From positions 990,399 through 1,054,398 of the forward strand of contig JAMXBD010000391.1 of the NCBI GenBank assembly GCA_024138025.1: DNA of 64,000 nucleotides, written 5' to 3'. How positions within the stretch are numbered: the stretch's first letter is position 1; the number at the start of each line of letters is the position of its first letter. The notes below the pieces were generated by a model that saw only the letters and a list, made by a program, of their open reading frames with translations, ran no database searches and was not told the DNA's origin. A program made the translations under genes and the position numbers. The DNA is from Combretum micranthum (lineage: Eukaryota; Streptophyta; Magnoliopsida; Myrtales; Combretaceae). Shown here piece by piece: positions 1 to 9,757 of this stretch.

Positions 1-276
1 AGTTTATGAATATTGTTTGATTAAAATCACTATAACTTTATAAAGAACTTCTAAACAAAACAAGATTGCTGACAAGAGCAATCTATACATACATTTACAT
101 CATATAAACATGGTTTAGTGTCAATACAAGACACTATAAAATTCACCTGTTTCTTACATCAAAAAGAAACCTAAGGAATCTTAAGGTCTTTACAACAAAT
201 AGGCTTAACTAACAAGCCATCTATACATAACTTTTCCTTAGCAAAAGGTCTTCCAAAAGCCCAAGGTAATCGGATC

Positions 277-353
277 CTATTCATCCCACTCATCCAGAAA
301 TCTCTCGAAATCGGACCCATAGCCCAAATCATCATAAAACTCGTCTCCAATAC
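277..353 (-). other. Conserved acidic mini-exon in LTR S-a
   Basis: Read on the minus strand, a splice-acceptor-like CTTTGTAG is followed by an open frame giving IGDEFYDDLGYG then DFERFLDEWDE and a TAG stop. The same layout (a conserved TACTGGGCCT..GGCTCA box, pyrimidine-rich stretch, AG, short acidic peptide, stop) recurs in the other S LTRs. Whether it is spliced or translated is unknown. Confidence 0.45.
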
Positions 354-779
354 CTACAAAGCAGTAAAAGTGAGCCAGAGGCCCAGTACACAATAACCAA
401 TGCAAAACAAATCATCAAGTCAATGTAATGCATCATTAGACGGTGATTATCTTTATTATACTTTCTTTGACAAATCAACAAGAGGATTATTCAAACCTCG
501 GTCACACTTCGGGAATTCAGGGATCCTGAGTAACAGCAGCTGCTCAGGGGGTTGATATAAGTAGTCCGATACTACTTATCTCTATATCTATTTCACGAAG
601 TTAATAGCTTCATTTAGGGTTTAAAAGCCGTTGCCCGTCTCTACTTAAACTCAGTCCATAACATGAGCCTAGTTCACAAGTTCCCATAAACTTTGAACTA
701 AATCATGGTATTTCCCCATAAGTTTAAGCAAACGTTACTCAGACACTATTCCCCCCTATCGACTACCCACTTAACCAAA

Positions 780-880
780 AAGAATCACTATTGCATCATA
801 GCATACCATTGCATCATGGTAAAGTCATTGCATCATGACTTGGTTAAGCGCCTAACTAACATGTCATTGCATCATGACAG
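780..880. repeat. CATTGCATCATG motif cluster
   Basis: Four to five copies of an imperfectly palindromic core, such as TCATTGCATCATGA and ACCATTGCATCATGGT, lie within 100 bp. The same cluster occurs in S-e (about 49580-49670) and, inverted, in S-c (about 32020-32115). This looks like a conserved array of short protein-binding sites in the LTR; no factor is assigned. Confidence 0.6.
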
Positions 881-1299
881 GTTTGCTGCTCCTCAGACCA
901 GATTAAACAGCGTAATAGATATCCAATTCATTCAAGTATTAAGTCAAATCAATTTAAATCAGATTAGGAATGCCTATTCCTAGCAATCATCAAATAAGTC
1001 ATTGCATACCTGAACCCGTTAGTATATAACTAGGATCTCTCGGTGATGGACTAACCAAAGAATCCTTAACTAAAATAGGAATATCAATAATCAATAAATC
1101 AATAAATATAGATTTCACTCTCACAATTATACTCATATTATCTCTATATATCATAAATAAATCAAAGAAGTTCAAATAATAAAATACAAAGTCATAAATA
1201 AGCATTTAATCATTCTATTATATCCTAAATCACTTAATAATACTTAATTGCTCAAATAACAAACTTCGGAAAATTTTAGAAAAAGCTTTTTAAAAATTC

Positions 1300-1700
1300 A
1301 AAGCGCAAGGGATACGCCGGCAGCAAAGCTGGCGGCTTTGAGCCGGTGTTTGATACTTTGAAAATCAACACTGCCAACGCTGGCAGTGTTCAAAGGTACG
1401 CCGTCAGCCTTTTTATCCTACGCCGGCAGCCTTGAGCCAGCGTAGAATCCAAAACCAAAAATTTTCAAAACGTTCAGAGAGGTCTAAACCGTCCGCTTAC
1501 CCAGATACGCGGGCAGCTTTGACACATACGCCGGCGGCCTTAATTCCCAGCGGCCAGCGTACAATATGAAGGAAAGAACGCCGGTTGACTTTTCCAACGA
1601 AAGCCGGCGGTGTTCAACCAGCCTTAAGAAATTTGAATCCAACGCTGCCTCTAAGCCGGCGGCGTTGAATTCCCAGGTGCCGGCGTACGTTTTAAAAACA
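1300..1700. repeat. GCCGGC-word cassette of S-a
   Basis: A GC- and CpG-rich island in AT-rich LTR sequence, built from a small vocabulary of words: TACGCCGGC, GCCGGCGTA, CTTTGAGCCGG, AACGCTGGCAG. The words recur in both orientations at irregular spacing, so this is not a simple tandem repeat. The core GCCGGC is palindromic. Confidence 0.75.
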
Positions 1701-2662
1701 GACTTAAACGATAAAATACAAATCCCCTGTTTTTATACTTCAAAAATTCAGTCTTATAACACTTCAAAACCTTCCTCAACCACATTTCCAACCTCATATA
1801 CTAACCTCTACATACACTACTCAATCTTAACAACTCAACCCAAGAAATCAACACAATTAAATACTTCAAATTCCACTTCAATCCATTTTAAATTTTCCTA
1901 CACAAATCCTCCCAACACTTCATATCACTTCTACAATACATGCATCAACTCACACACTCACAAACTCATTCCTAACTGATCTCAATACATGAATAAACAA
2001 TTTAGATAACACTAGTCTCATTTCATCCAAAAATTCATACAACCACTTCAAGAAAGAAAAACAAAACAATAATCATAATTAAATCAACTCACATACATAT
2101 ATTTTGTCTTGAGGAGAACTTTGATTTCCAAAGCTTGCTATTGCTTTAGTCTAGACTTGGAATTGGAAATGGAAATGGAAGAAGAAGAGAAAAGAAAGAA
2201 GGAAAAAGAAAATTCGGAATGAAAGAAAGCTGCCCCAAAAAGTAGTTCAATTAAGCTTAATTAAGCTTTAGACATATTCCAAATTTGCCCCTTAAAGCAT
2301 ACATAAACTTAGGGTGCATTTGGATTGAATTTGAGTCTCATTTAGGGCTTATATGAGCATAAATACTAGCTTAACTAAAGAAATAAAATTCTATCACTAA
2401 TCTTGTGAAAATCAAGGTTGATTTTATAAATCTAACATAACTAACACCTTAATGTATAAAAGACACAATTAATAATTTTATTACACACACACATTAATAC
2501 ATATAAAACAAAAATATTAATTTCATTATATATATACAAAATAATGCATTTTAGACCACTAACAACATAACCATTATAATCATCATGCTCATTTAATTCA
2601 ATACTTAAGATAATTAAGTAAACACATGGAATTTAAATAGAATTTATATCTAGGTCATTTCA

Positions 2663-2890
2663 TAGATTATATTTTATCAGGTTTGAAATTTAGGGTTACT
2701 TCTAATTATATCTTAATTTATCAGTTCAAGATACAAAATCTTGTTTTTGATATCTATTAAGGTCAAAGAAACTTTTATTCGGGTTTTTAAAACTAGGAAT
2801 GAGTTCATCATAACTCATAGATCTATTCTAGGATTTTTATAGGGTTCTAAGTTCACTATTTAATTCATATTTTTTATTTTTTATCGTATA
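2663..2890. mobile_element. Decayed chromovirus-LTR-like fragment
   Basis: The stretch around 2700-2800 resembles the distal end of the chromovirus solo LTR near 53395-53475 (a shared run of CAAGA-ACA, ATCTT/ATTTCG-TTTTT and TTTATTCG words). It is much diverged. It may be the site into which S-a inserted. Confidence 0.4.
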
Positions 2891-2893
2891 CTA

Positions 2894-3942
2894 GTGAAAA
2901 ATCTTAGGGTTTACAGGGACAGACTTGAGAAAATGACCAAGTTCTTGAAGCTTTTTTATGATATCACTTGTCAATTTTATGGAACAAAATATCTTACTAC
3001 CAATTTGTACTTTCCATCAATTTGTAAGGCATATCGGGCACTGACAAATAATATGTGTGGAAGTGAACTATATTTGAAAGATATGGCAACTAAAATGTTT
3101 GTGAAATTTGAAAAGCATTAATATGAGTTTAGTGTGATTTTGGCAATTATTGTTACATTGAATCCACGATATAAGCTTGATTATGTTGAGTGGACTTACC
3201 ATAGGATTTATGATGTTGACTTAAGTGAGTTTTTAAAAGTCAAAAGAGCATTATAATCTCTTTTTGATGAATATTCGCTGATAGATGATGGAAGTTCAGA
3301 TAAAAATTTTGGTGGCAATAAATCAAAGACCATGGAAACAATTAATGATGAATGGGGCAATGACATCAAGCTAACTTAATTTTTTGTAATTATATATATT
3401 GTTTACACTTTTCAAGCTTTTTATTCCATATGATGCTTATTATTTTTTATTTTGACTAGGATTTTCAATTTTTTAAAAGCGTAAAAATGCTCAAGAATGT
3501 TACAAGATCTGAATTAGAGCTATATTTAGATGAGGAGTGACATCAGATGGTAGATTTAGATATATTAGGTTACTGGAAAAATAATCAATTTCAATATCCT
3601 TAAGTTGCACGAATGGCACATGACATCTTAAGCATACCAATATCTACGGTTGCTTCAAAATCTGCATTTAGTATTGGAGGTCGAATCCTTAATGAACATT
3701 GTTGCTCATTGAAGCTAGAAATTGCAAAAGCTCTTGTATGTACAAAGGATTAGCTCTTTGGTGAAGAAGATAATAAAATACATTATTTTTATAAAATTAT
3801 TGATAATATTTATTTTTATTTATACTATTCTTTTCTTATGATAGGTTCTTCAAGTGTCTCTCTTGAGGAATTGACAGATAATGTGATGAAACTGGAAATT
3901 ACCATCAGTAACGAGATCCCTTTAGGCTATGGTTCAACTTAA
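2894..3942 (+). pseudogene. hAT-family transposase remnant
   Basis: Broken reading frames resemble the C-terminal half of plant hAT transposases (zf-BED/Daysleeper type). The first open piece (2894-3121) holds the YRDRLEKM...KLFYD and YFPSICKAY segments; later pieces give NPRYKLDYVEW, then ELELYLDE, LDILGYWK and a stretch like the hAT dimerisation domain (ARMAHDILSIPISTVASKSA, about 3608-3667) ending near SLEELTDNVMKLE. In-frame stops interrupt it at 3119-3121, 3254-3256 and several later points. An AT-rich gap at about 3380-3465 may be a former intron. The N-terminal BED finger and the first catalytic block are not seen, so it is inactive. The family call is firm; the subfamily is not. Confidence 0.75.
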
Positions 3943-4319
3943 CAAGATTTAATGTTCAGATTTATTCTTTTGCTAGCTTTAGAGATTTTTGTGGTTTAAT
4001 TTCTTGTAAGATTGACTTCGTGCTTAAATGTTTATGGTGAAATTTCATTCCAAGATGATGTTTTTGAATTAAAATGTTTTATGACCCATAAGTATACCAA
4101 ACGCAAGGTTATTCATTTTGATTTTGGTAAGATTAATTATTTGTATTAGGTATCAATAGCTTGTGAGGGCTAGTTGTTTTTGCTATTATGTGGGATATTT
4201 TATAATATCTTCTAGTTTTATTGCAAATCTATGATGGACGAAAGTAAATAACCAAACTTCTTTATATGCTCTTTAAGTACTAGATTCAACTTTCGATAAG
4301 TGGGTTGAACGAGACACGA

Positions 4320-4470
4320 GATACGGTATAAATGGGTCGGGTCACGGATTTAGGTTTTCATACATGATTAATAAATGGGTCGGATCCGGGTTTGGGTTTT
4401 TAGGACACAAACCCGTTTAGACAAGGATACGAGATGTGATACGGTAACACGAATTGCCAGCACTAACTGT
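4320..4470. mobile_element. Possible 3' subterminal region of the hAT element
   Basis: Repeated AAATGGGTCGG and ACCCG words lead to a terminal ACACGAATTGCCAGCAC, which resembles hAT ends. No matching 5' terminal repeat or 8-bp TSD was found, so the boundary is tentative. Confidence 0.35.
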
Positions 4471-4474
4471 GCAC

Positions 4475-5433
4475 TGTCACATCCCAAAAAGGGGCCTATA
4501 AGGATCATCCTATAATCATCATATCAAGTATGTATCCAAGATATGATAACCGTTTTGCAAGTCAAAGTTTTGCAAAACTCTACTTAATATTTGCTATATA
4601 AGTTTTAATTACATAAAAATAACTTAATAGCTAAGGAAAAAAATTCCTACAATTCACTAGAACCGTAGAGAATCGACATCCCCACTAAACAGTAAAATAG
4701 AATAGATCATATACATTTTTCAAAATCTTGAACTATTACACAAAGCTCTAATTCTTCTTCTAAGCCTATATCATATTACACCATTCAACTTAAACACTAA
4801 CATTTAAATTATATTACAAGCTAATCCTCATGTCTTCAAGGATCTCACACTTCCTTAGCCTATTCCCGACCTGAGTTATACCTACATAAAAACTATGGGG
4901 GCGTGAGCTTCTCTATAGCTCAGTGAATAACATAACCAAATCACTCATCAAATAAAAGTTAAACCAATTTAATTAACAAACATATGCAATGCGGTATTGA
5001 ACATATGACATGTACAATTTGGATGACTTAAATCCAAACCAATGGAGATTTACGCCCTCTCTTGGGGGTTGAAGGACTAGGTCAAGTCATTCACGCCCGG
5101 TAGAATTGTGAACTATGGAAAAGGGTGTCTTCTCAATTTAGAGCCTTCAACTCACAACTTTCTCAATACAAAACCATTTCATATAACAAACGCAACCTCT
5201 AACTGCCCTTTAGATGTAACTAAGGAGGGAAGATTTCCTTGTAGACTTATTTTATCAAACATAGCCTCTACTTCTCCGTAGAAAAACTAAGAAGTGAGGA
5301 TTTCACTTCGAACTCATTTTTTGCATGGATCAAAACATTTTTACTGCCAATATACCCTCCACTTTGCTTAGAACTACAGAACCTCCCTAAGTATTAATCC
5401 TTAAAGCCGACTCCAACACGGACGATGTCCTTC
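4475..5433 (-). mobile_element. Chromovirus-related LTR fragment
   Basis: It starts with the LTR terminus TGTCACATCCC and is collinear, at lower identity, with the proximal part of the LTR at 13756-17040. Shared landmarks are AGCTCAGTGAATAACA, TTTGGATGA, GATTTACGCCCTCT, CCCTAAGTATTAATC and GACG-TTCTTCGG. It breaks off at about 5433, where sequence of the retrotransposon ORF1 begins. It is oriented like a minus-strand element, opposite to the plus-strand ORFs beside it. Confidence 0.65.
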
Positions 5434-5468
5434 GGAAGCGAGGATTATTGCCTTTGTTTTAAGGCTGT
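5434..5468 (+). repeat. 35-bp templated filler at junction
   Basis: These bases nearly repeat 5643-5677 of ORF1, about 210 bp downstream, sharing GAGGATTATTGCCTTTGTTT. They sit exactly between the LTR fragment and the start of the inverted-repeat arm. This looks like filler DNA copied from nearby during break repair or strand switching. Confidence 0.75.
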
Positions 5469-5551
5469 GTGCAAATTTTATTGTGTGTGCAGACTAATCT
5501 GTTACGTGTCACATTAGATGGGAGATCTTTAGTATGTAGGAGGAGGAGACT

Positions 5552-6415
5552 TTGACAGATTACAGGCGCAGACTACGAGTTCTGGTAGAGGATTTGTATA
5601 TGAGCGGGATTACTAAGACTTTGGACGAGATCCTCAGCACCTGGAAGCGAGGATTATTGCCTTTGTTTAAAGGCTGGCTATTCTTAATGGAGCGGGCTTT
5701 TCCAGATAATGGATCAGCTATAGAGACGCTCTATAGATTTAAGACACTGATAGTGCAGAAAGGAGGTGGTCTGGAGATTGATAACATAGCATTTATAGTC
5801 TCATCCAGATCAGAGAGACTAGAGCTCCCAGATTTTAGAGTCTGGGTAGAGATTGGCAGAGGAGCAGTCTATGCTCATGATGTGAGGCAAGATCATGCCC
5901 GGGTTAGAGGTGATGCGGCCTATGATGATGATTTGATGCTTGCCCGACTTAGCAGGTGCAGTCACTCTAGACGCATGTTGATGAGGAAACCGCCTATTAT
6001 CCCTGAGATAGCAGGTGAGTTCCAGCGTCCTGCTGTAGTACAGGATCGAGTTGTACAGGAGACAGTTCAGACTACTGTCCACATGAGGAGTATCACCACA
6101 GAGCTGTTAGATGAGAGAGAGGGTAAGAAAAGAAGGATTGAGGCAGAGAAGTATATATCAGATTATAATTATGCCAGATGGATTGGATCAGCACAGGGAG
6201 GATGGATTGAGAGTGATATTCCATCTAGAGCTGATGATAAGAGGAGACCAGCACCCAGAGGCATTAGGGTGATGGACACAGCCCTGACTTTGGCACCTCC
6301 AGGGGATGAGAGTGTGATGATTGAGATCGATGATAATAGTTCTGAGGGAGAGGATGGTTATCCACGATTAAGCCCTCAGGAGAAGGGCAAGGGTCGTCTT
6401 CATCCCAGTCCCTGA
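5552..6415 (+). CDS. Retrotransposon ORF1 of unknown function
   Basis: An open frame of 287 codons between the leader and gag of the Tekay-like element. The N-terminal two thirds looks globular (RRRLRVLVEDLYMSG; LLPLFKGWLFLMERAFPDNG; a basic region with an RCSHSRRMLMRKP stretch near residues 134-147). The C-terminus is low-complexity and acidic (IEIDDNSSEGEDGYPR). I recognise no domain, transmembrane segment or signal peptide. The second copy (12635-13494, minus) keeps the same frame, though split by one frameshift, which suggests it was coding when the element was active. Ordinary Tekay/Del chromoviruses start with gag; an extra ORF before gag is best known from Ogre elements. It may be an accessory protein, but no function can be assigned. 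Confidence 0.7.
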   Translation: MTDYRRRLRVLVEDLYMSGITKTLDEILSTWKRGLLPLFKGWLFLMERAFPDNGSAIETLYRFKTLIVQKGGGLEIDNIAFIVSSRSERLELPDFRVWVEIGRGAVYAHDVRQDHARVRGDAAYDDDLMLARLSRCSHSRRMLMRKPPIIPEIAGEFQRPAVVQDRVVQETVQTTVHMRSITTELLDEREGKKRRIEAEKYISDYNYARWIGSAQGGWIESDIPSRADDKRRPAPRGIRVMDTALTLAPPGDESVMIEIDDNSSEGEDGYPRLSPQEKGKGRLHPSP

Positions 6416-6689
6416 GTTTGACTTGAGTATTATATGATGATGTGTATTATCTGTTATGATGACATTACAGGACGATATTAGTAGACTTTTGATGACTTAT
6501 ATATGTATCTTTTGATGACTATGATAGGAAGCTAATTTAGGGTAGTGCAATTTTTGGATATGTACATAATGCACTAACCATGAAAAGCTTTGATGTATTT
6601 TGGTTATGTATATATATGTGTTGCATATATACATATGAATGATCTTGATGACTTTTGATAAAGACGAGTTATGATCTGACTTAAGTAAT
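6416..6689 (+). other. ORF1-gag spacer
   Basis: 274 bp of AT-rich sequence with a TATATATATGTG stretch; no coding signal. The mirror copy lies at about 12372-12634. Confidence 0.5.
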
Positions 6690-8090
6690 ATGTTTAATGT
6701 TAATAGAATGCCAAGAGGAAGAAATAAAAGTAGAAATGCCCGAATTTCTGGGGATCTGCCAATAGATGCTCCTGCAGCACCCAAAAACCGAATTGAGGAT
6801 GTTTTACAAAGTCTTCAACAACAAAATGTGTTGATTTTGCAAGCTTTGCAAAACATGCAAGCCGCAAATGGAGCACCACCTGTTGGAGCACCAGCAATGA
6901 CTCCACCAAATCCCAGAAGGAATGAAAGGCATACTCCACCGGTTCAATTTCAAGAAAATGGACCAGTGAATCCAAATGAGTCTGCTGCTGAGGTACAAGG
7001 ACCCCCTCGACATGAACAGGAATTGCCACCACCACCACCTTTACGTCCTCAGAAGAATTTGTTGCCGGAATTCATTAAGTGCAATAGATATTTTGAGGGA
7101 ATACCAGGAAAGCCAGAGGAAGCTAAAGACTGGCTAGCTCAGATTGAGCGATCCCTTGATGTTTTTCAAGTGCCTGAAGCTTTGAAAGTATCCTATGGAA
7201 CTTATTTATTAAGGTTAAGAGCAAGGATATGGTGGAATTCGAAACAAAGAAGTTTGTCCCAACCAATTACTTGGGAAGTATTCAAACGAGAATTTTTGAA
7301 GGAATATTTTCCAAGTAGTCTAAAAGCAAAGTATAGCACTGACCTGATGAATTTGACCCAAGGAGCTAAAACCATTGATGAATATGAGCATGAGTTTAAT
7401 CAGTGTTGCAATTTGCTCCAGACGCTTATCGGGACAGTGATGAGCTTAAGAGACAGACTTTCATGGCTGGACTCGAACCTCATTTCCAACGAAGACTTGC
7501 TGAATTTGAGATTGATAATTTTGCAGCTATGTTGGAAAAAGCTCGAATTATTGAACGTGCAAGGAAGTATGAACTTGAGAGGTATAAGAAGAAGGGAACT
7601 ATGTACAGGAAAAGAATGTATGATGGTTCGACCGCAAGTTCTGTGCCTAAAAAGGTTAAATTCTTCAAACCTTTCAATGTGAACAAAGGAGGAGCAATGG
7701 GGAAGAATAATGTAATTTGTTGGAAATGTAAAGGTTCTCATTACCCAAGGTATTGTCCACAATTGCAGAACAAATGTTATTATTGTGGGGACAGTGGGCA
7801 TATGATAAACGATTGTCCAAAGAGAAAAACTGCAACTTGCTTCATATGCAATAAAGTTGGGCACATATCACCCAATTGTCCACAGAAAGCGAGTGCAATA
7901 ACTGGACCTGCACAATCTAAAGGAGTGACTGGAGCTTCAGGATCGAAAAATGGAAATGCTAACAAAGCCAGTACGACGGCCAGAGTTTTTGCTATGTATG
8001 GAAGTCCTGTAGAGAATGTGGAGATAGAGGAAGGAGATGAAGAAAATATTTGGGAGGAAGTTGATCCTGAAGAATATGGACTTATTGCAG
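6690..8090 (+). pseudogene. gag: Ty3/gypsy gag, frameshifted (left copy)
   Basis: Encodes the capsid-nucleocapsid precursor. After a basic N-terminus and a proline-rich stretch comes the retrotransposon gag domain (PEEAKDWLAQIERSLDVF, WWNSKQRS, WEVFKREFLKEYFPSS; residues about 135-220), then three zinc knuckles: an atypical CX2CX3HX4C (CWKCKGSHYPRYC) and two CX2CX4HX4C (CYYCGDSGHMINDC, CFICNKVGHISPNC). One base is missing near 7400 relative to the right-hand copy, shifting the frame from that of 6690 to that of 7403. The exon ends at 8090, where a good 5' splice site begins; if unspliced, translation stops at 8096-8098. The product would form the virus-like particle core. Confidence 0.85.
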
Positions 8091-8200
8091 GTATGTAAAT
8101 ATATTTGTTTACTTAAAGTTATTAGAAATAATCACAAGTAGATGAGTAGTAGAAGTTTTTATAAGTTGAAAATAACATGAACCTAATAATTGATACTTAG
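8091..8200 (+). other. Probable intron between gag and protease
   Basis: Starts GTATGTAAAT and ends TGATACTTAG, 110 bp, AT-rich, with a branch-point-like CCTAATAATTG about 10-20 bases before the AG. It contains the gag stop. Splicing joins the G at 8090 to GA at 8201, giving GLIAG then SIQVRDQTAYALFDTGA with no stop between, so a phase-1 intron restores a continuous gag-pro frame. The right-hand copy has the same 110-bp segment (10859-10968). No transcript evidence is available. Confidence 0.7.
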
Positions 8201-9757
8201 GATCCATTCAAGTAAGGGATCAGACTGCGTATGCTTTGTTTGACACTGGAGCAATGCATTCTTTCATAAATACCGGATTAGCAAAGCGTATAAAAATACC
8301 AATTGGGAGCATGAGTAAAGAATTGAGAGTTACTACGCCAACTGGAGATTTAGTGGTGACACGGGAAATGATCAAGAGTTGTCCACTAAAGATCGGAGAT
8401 CATGAATCAATTGCTGATCTAATTCTGATAGAGATGCAAAAATATGATATTATTTTGGGTATGGTTTGGTTAACGGCTGTAAAAGCAAAAGTTAATTACC
8501 ATCTCAAAATAGTATTTTTGTCAATAATCAAGGAGAAAGAAAAGAATATAAAGGTGAGATACTCAGAGAAGTCAGAAGTAGGATAACAGCAATTGAAGTG
8601 GAAAATGAAGAAGATATGGAGATGAACGGTTGTATTCTTGAAGCAACTGAGGGTGAATCCAAGAAATTGAATATTCATACCATTCGAACAGTATGTGAAC
8701 ACTCAGATGTATTTCTAGATGAATTACCAGGATTACCCCCACACAGAGAAGTGGAATTCTCAATTGATTTGATACCTGGAACCGAACCAGTATCAAAAGC
8801 TCCGTATCGAATGGCACCTGTGGAATTGAAAGAATTAAAGGTGCAGCTACAAGAATTATTGGATAAAGGATTTATCAGACCCAGTGTTTCACCTTGGGGA
8901 GCACCCGTGCTGTTTGTGAAAAAGAAAGATGGATCAATGAGACTCTGTATTGATTATAGGGAATTAAACAGGGTAACTATCAAGAACAAATATCCTTTAC
9001 CCAGAATTGATGATCTTTTTGATCAACTGAGAGGAGCAAGGGTATTTTCCCGAATTGATTTAAAGTCAGGATATCATCAAATCCGAATCAAAGCAGAAGA
9101 TGTACCAAAGACTGCATTCCGAACTAGGTATGGTCATTATGAATTTTTGGTCATGCCATTTGGATTAACCAATGCACCAGCAGTTTTTATGGATCTGATG
9201 AATCGTATTTTTAGACCTTTGCTGGATAATTGTGTGATTGTTTTCATAGATGATATACTCGTATATTCGTCTAATGAAGAACAACATGATGAGATTTTGA
9301 GAAAGGTGTTACAGATATTGAGAGACAAGAAGCTGTATGCCAAATTGTCTAAATGTGAATTTTGGCTTAACAGTATATCATTTCTTGGACACATTGTTTC
9401 TGGAGAAGGAATATCAGTTGATCCTGCAAAAGTTAGAGCTATTGTGGAATGGAAGAGACCTGAAACTGTTACTGAAATTAGGAGTTTCTTGGGATTGGCA
9501 GGATATTATCGGAAATTTGTGAAGGATTTCGCAAAGATTGCATGACCTTTGACTCAATTGACTAGGAAAAATGAGAAATTCAAGTGGAATGATCAACGTG
9601 AACAAAGCTTCCAAGAGTTGAAGAAAAGGTTAATATCAGCACCAATCTTGGTCTTGCCCAATGACAAGGATTTATATATTGTCTATAGTGATGCATCTAG
9701 AAATGGATTAGGATGTGTGTTAATGCAAAATGGAAAAGTAATAGCATATGCTTCTAG
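8201..9757 (+). pseudogene. pol: Ty3/gypsy pol: PR, RT, partial RNase H
   Basis: Protease comes first (LFDTGAMHSFI active site at about 8235-8270; IILGMVWL flap region), then reverse transcriptase ([80 protein letters not shown]; catalytic [26 protein letters not shown]), then the start of RNase H ([20 protein letters not shown]). The RT looks like the Tekay/Del branch of chromoviruses. Damage: a one-base deletion near 8515 separates PR from RT, and a TGA at 9543-9545 ends RT just before PLTQL. RNase H is cut after YASRH at about 9757, where the mirror copy starts. Integrase and any chromodomain are absent. Confidence 0.9.
9310..9757 (+). other. Loop (spacer) of the inverted repeat
   Basis: 448 bp present only once: the RT C-terminal end, connection region and the first part of RNase H. 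It would form the loop of a foldback transcript. Confidence 0.85.

Larger units (their letters stand above)
1..2662 (-). mobile_element. S-family LTR, copy S-a, cut by window edge
   Basis: This matches the ends of the copy at 48698-54826 over its whole length, base 1 here corresponding to about 48797 there, so roughly 100 bases of the LTR lie left of the window. It ends at TCATTTCA. It holds the family landmarks in order: an acidic mini-exon (277-353), the CTCAGGGGGTTGATATAAG module near 531-600, a cluster of CATTGCATCATG motifs (780-880) and a GCCGGC cassette (about 1300-1700). No PBS, polypurine tract or coding domain is attached in view, so it may be a solo LTR. Sense is inferred as minus by analogy with the chromovirus LTR at 13756-17040, whose direction is fixed by its PBS. 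Confidence 0.7.
5470..9309 (+). repeat. Left arm of 3.8-kb inverted repeat
   Basis: The reverse complement of 9758-13577, at high but imperfect identity along the whole length. It carries ORF1, gag, protease and most of the RT of a Ty3/gypsy element on the plus strand. Its outer edge (TGCAAATTTTATTGTGTGTG) pairs with 13558-13577. The arms have different frameshifts, so they have diverged since they formed. Confidence 0.93.

Noticed and set aside
1566..1979. A 137-codon open frame on the plus strand
   Set aside because: It overlaps the GCCGGC cassette and Asn/Thr/Ser-rich AT sequence; no homologous frame is kept in S-e.
2663..5433. A single LTR interrupted by the hAT element
   Set aside because: The left piece matches the distal LTR end and the right piece the proximal end in the same orientation, the wrong order for one interrupted LTR.
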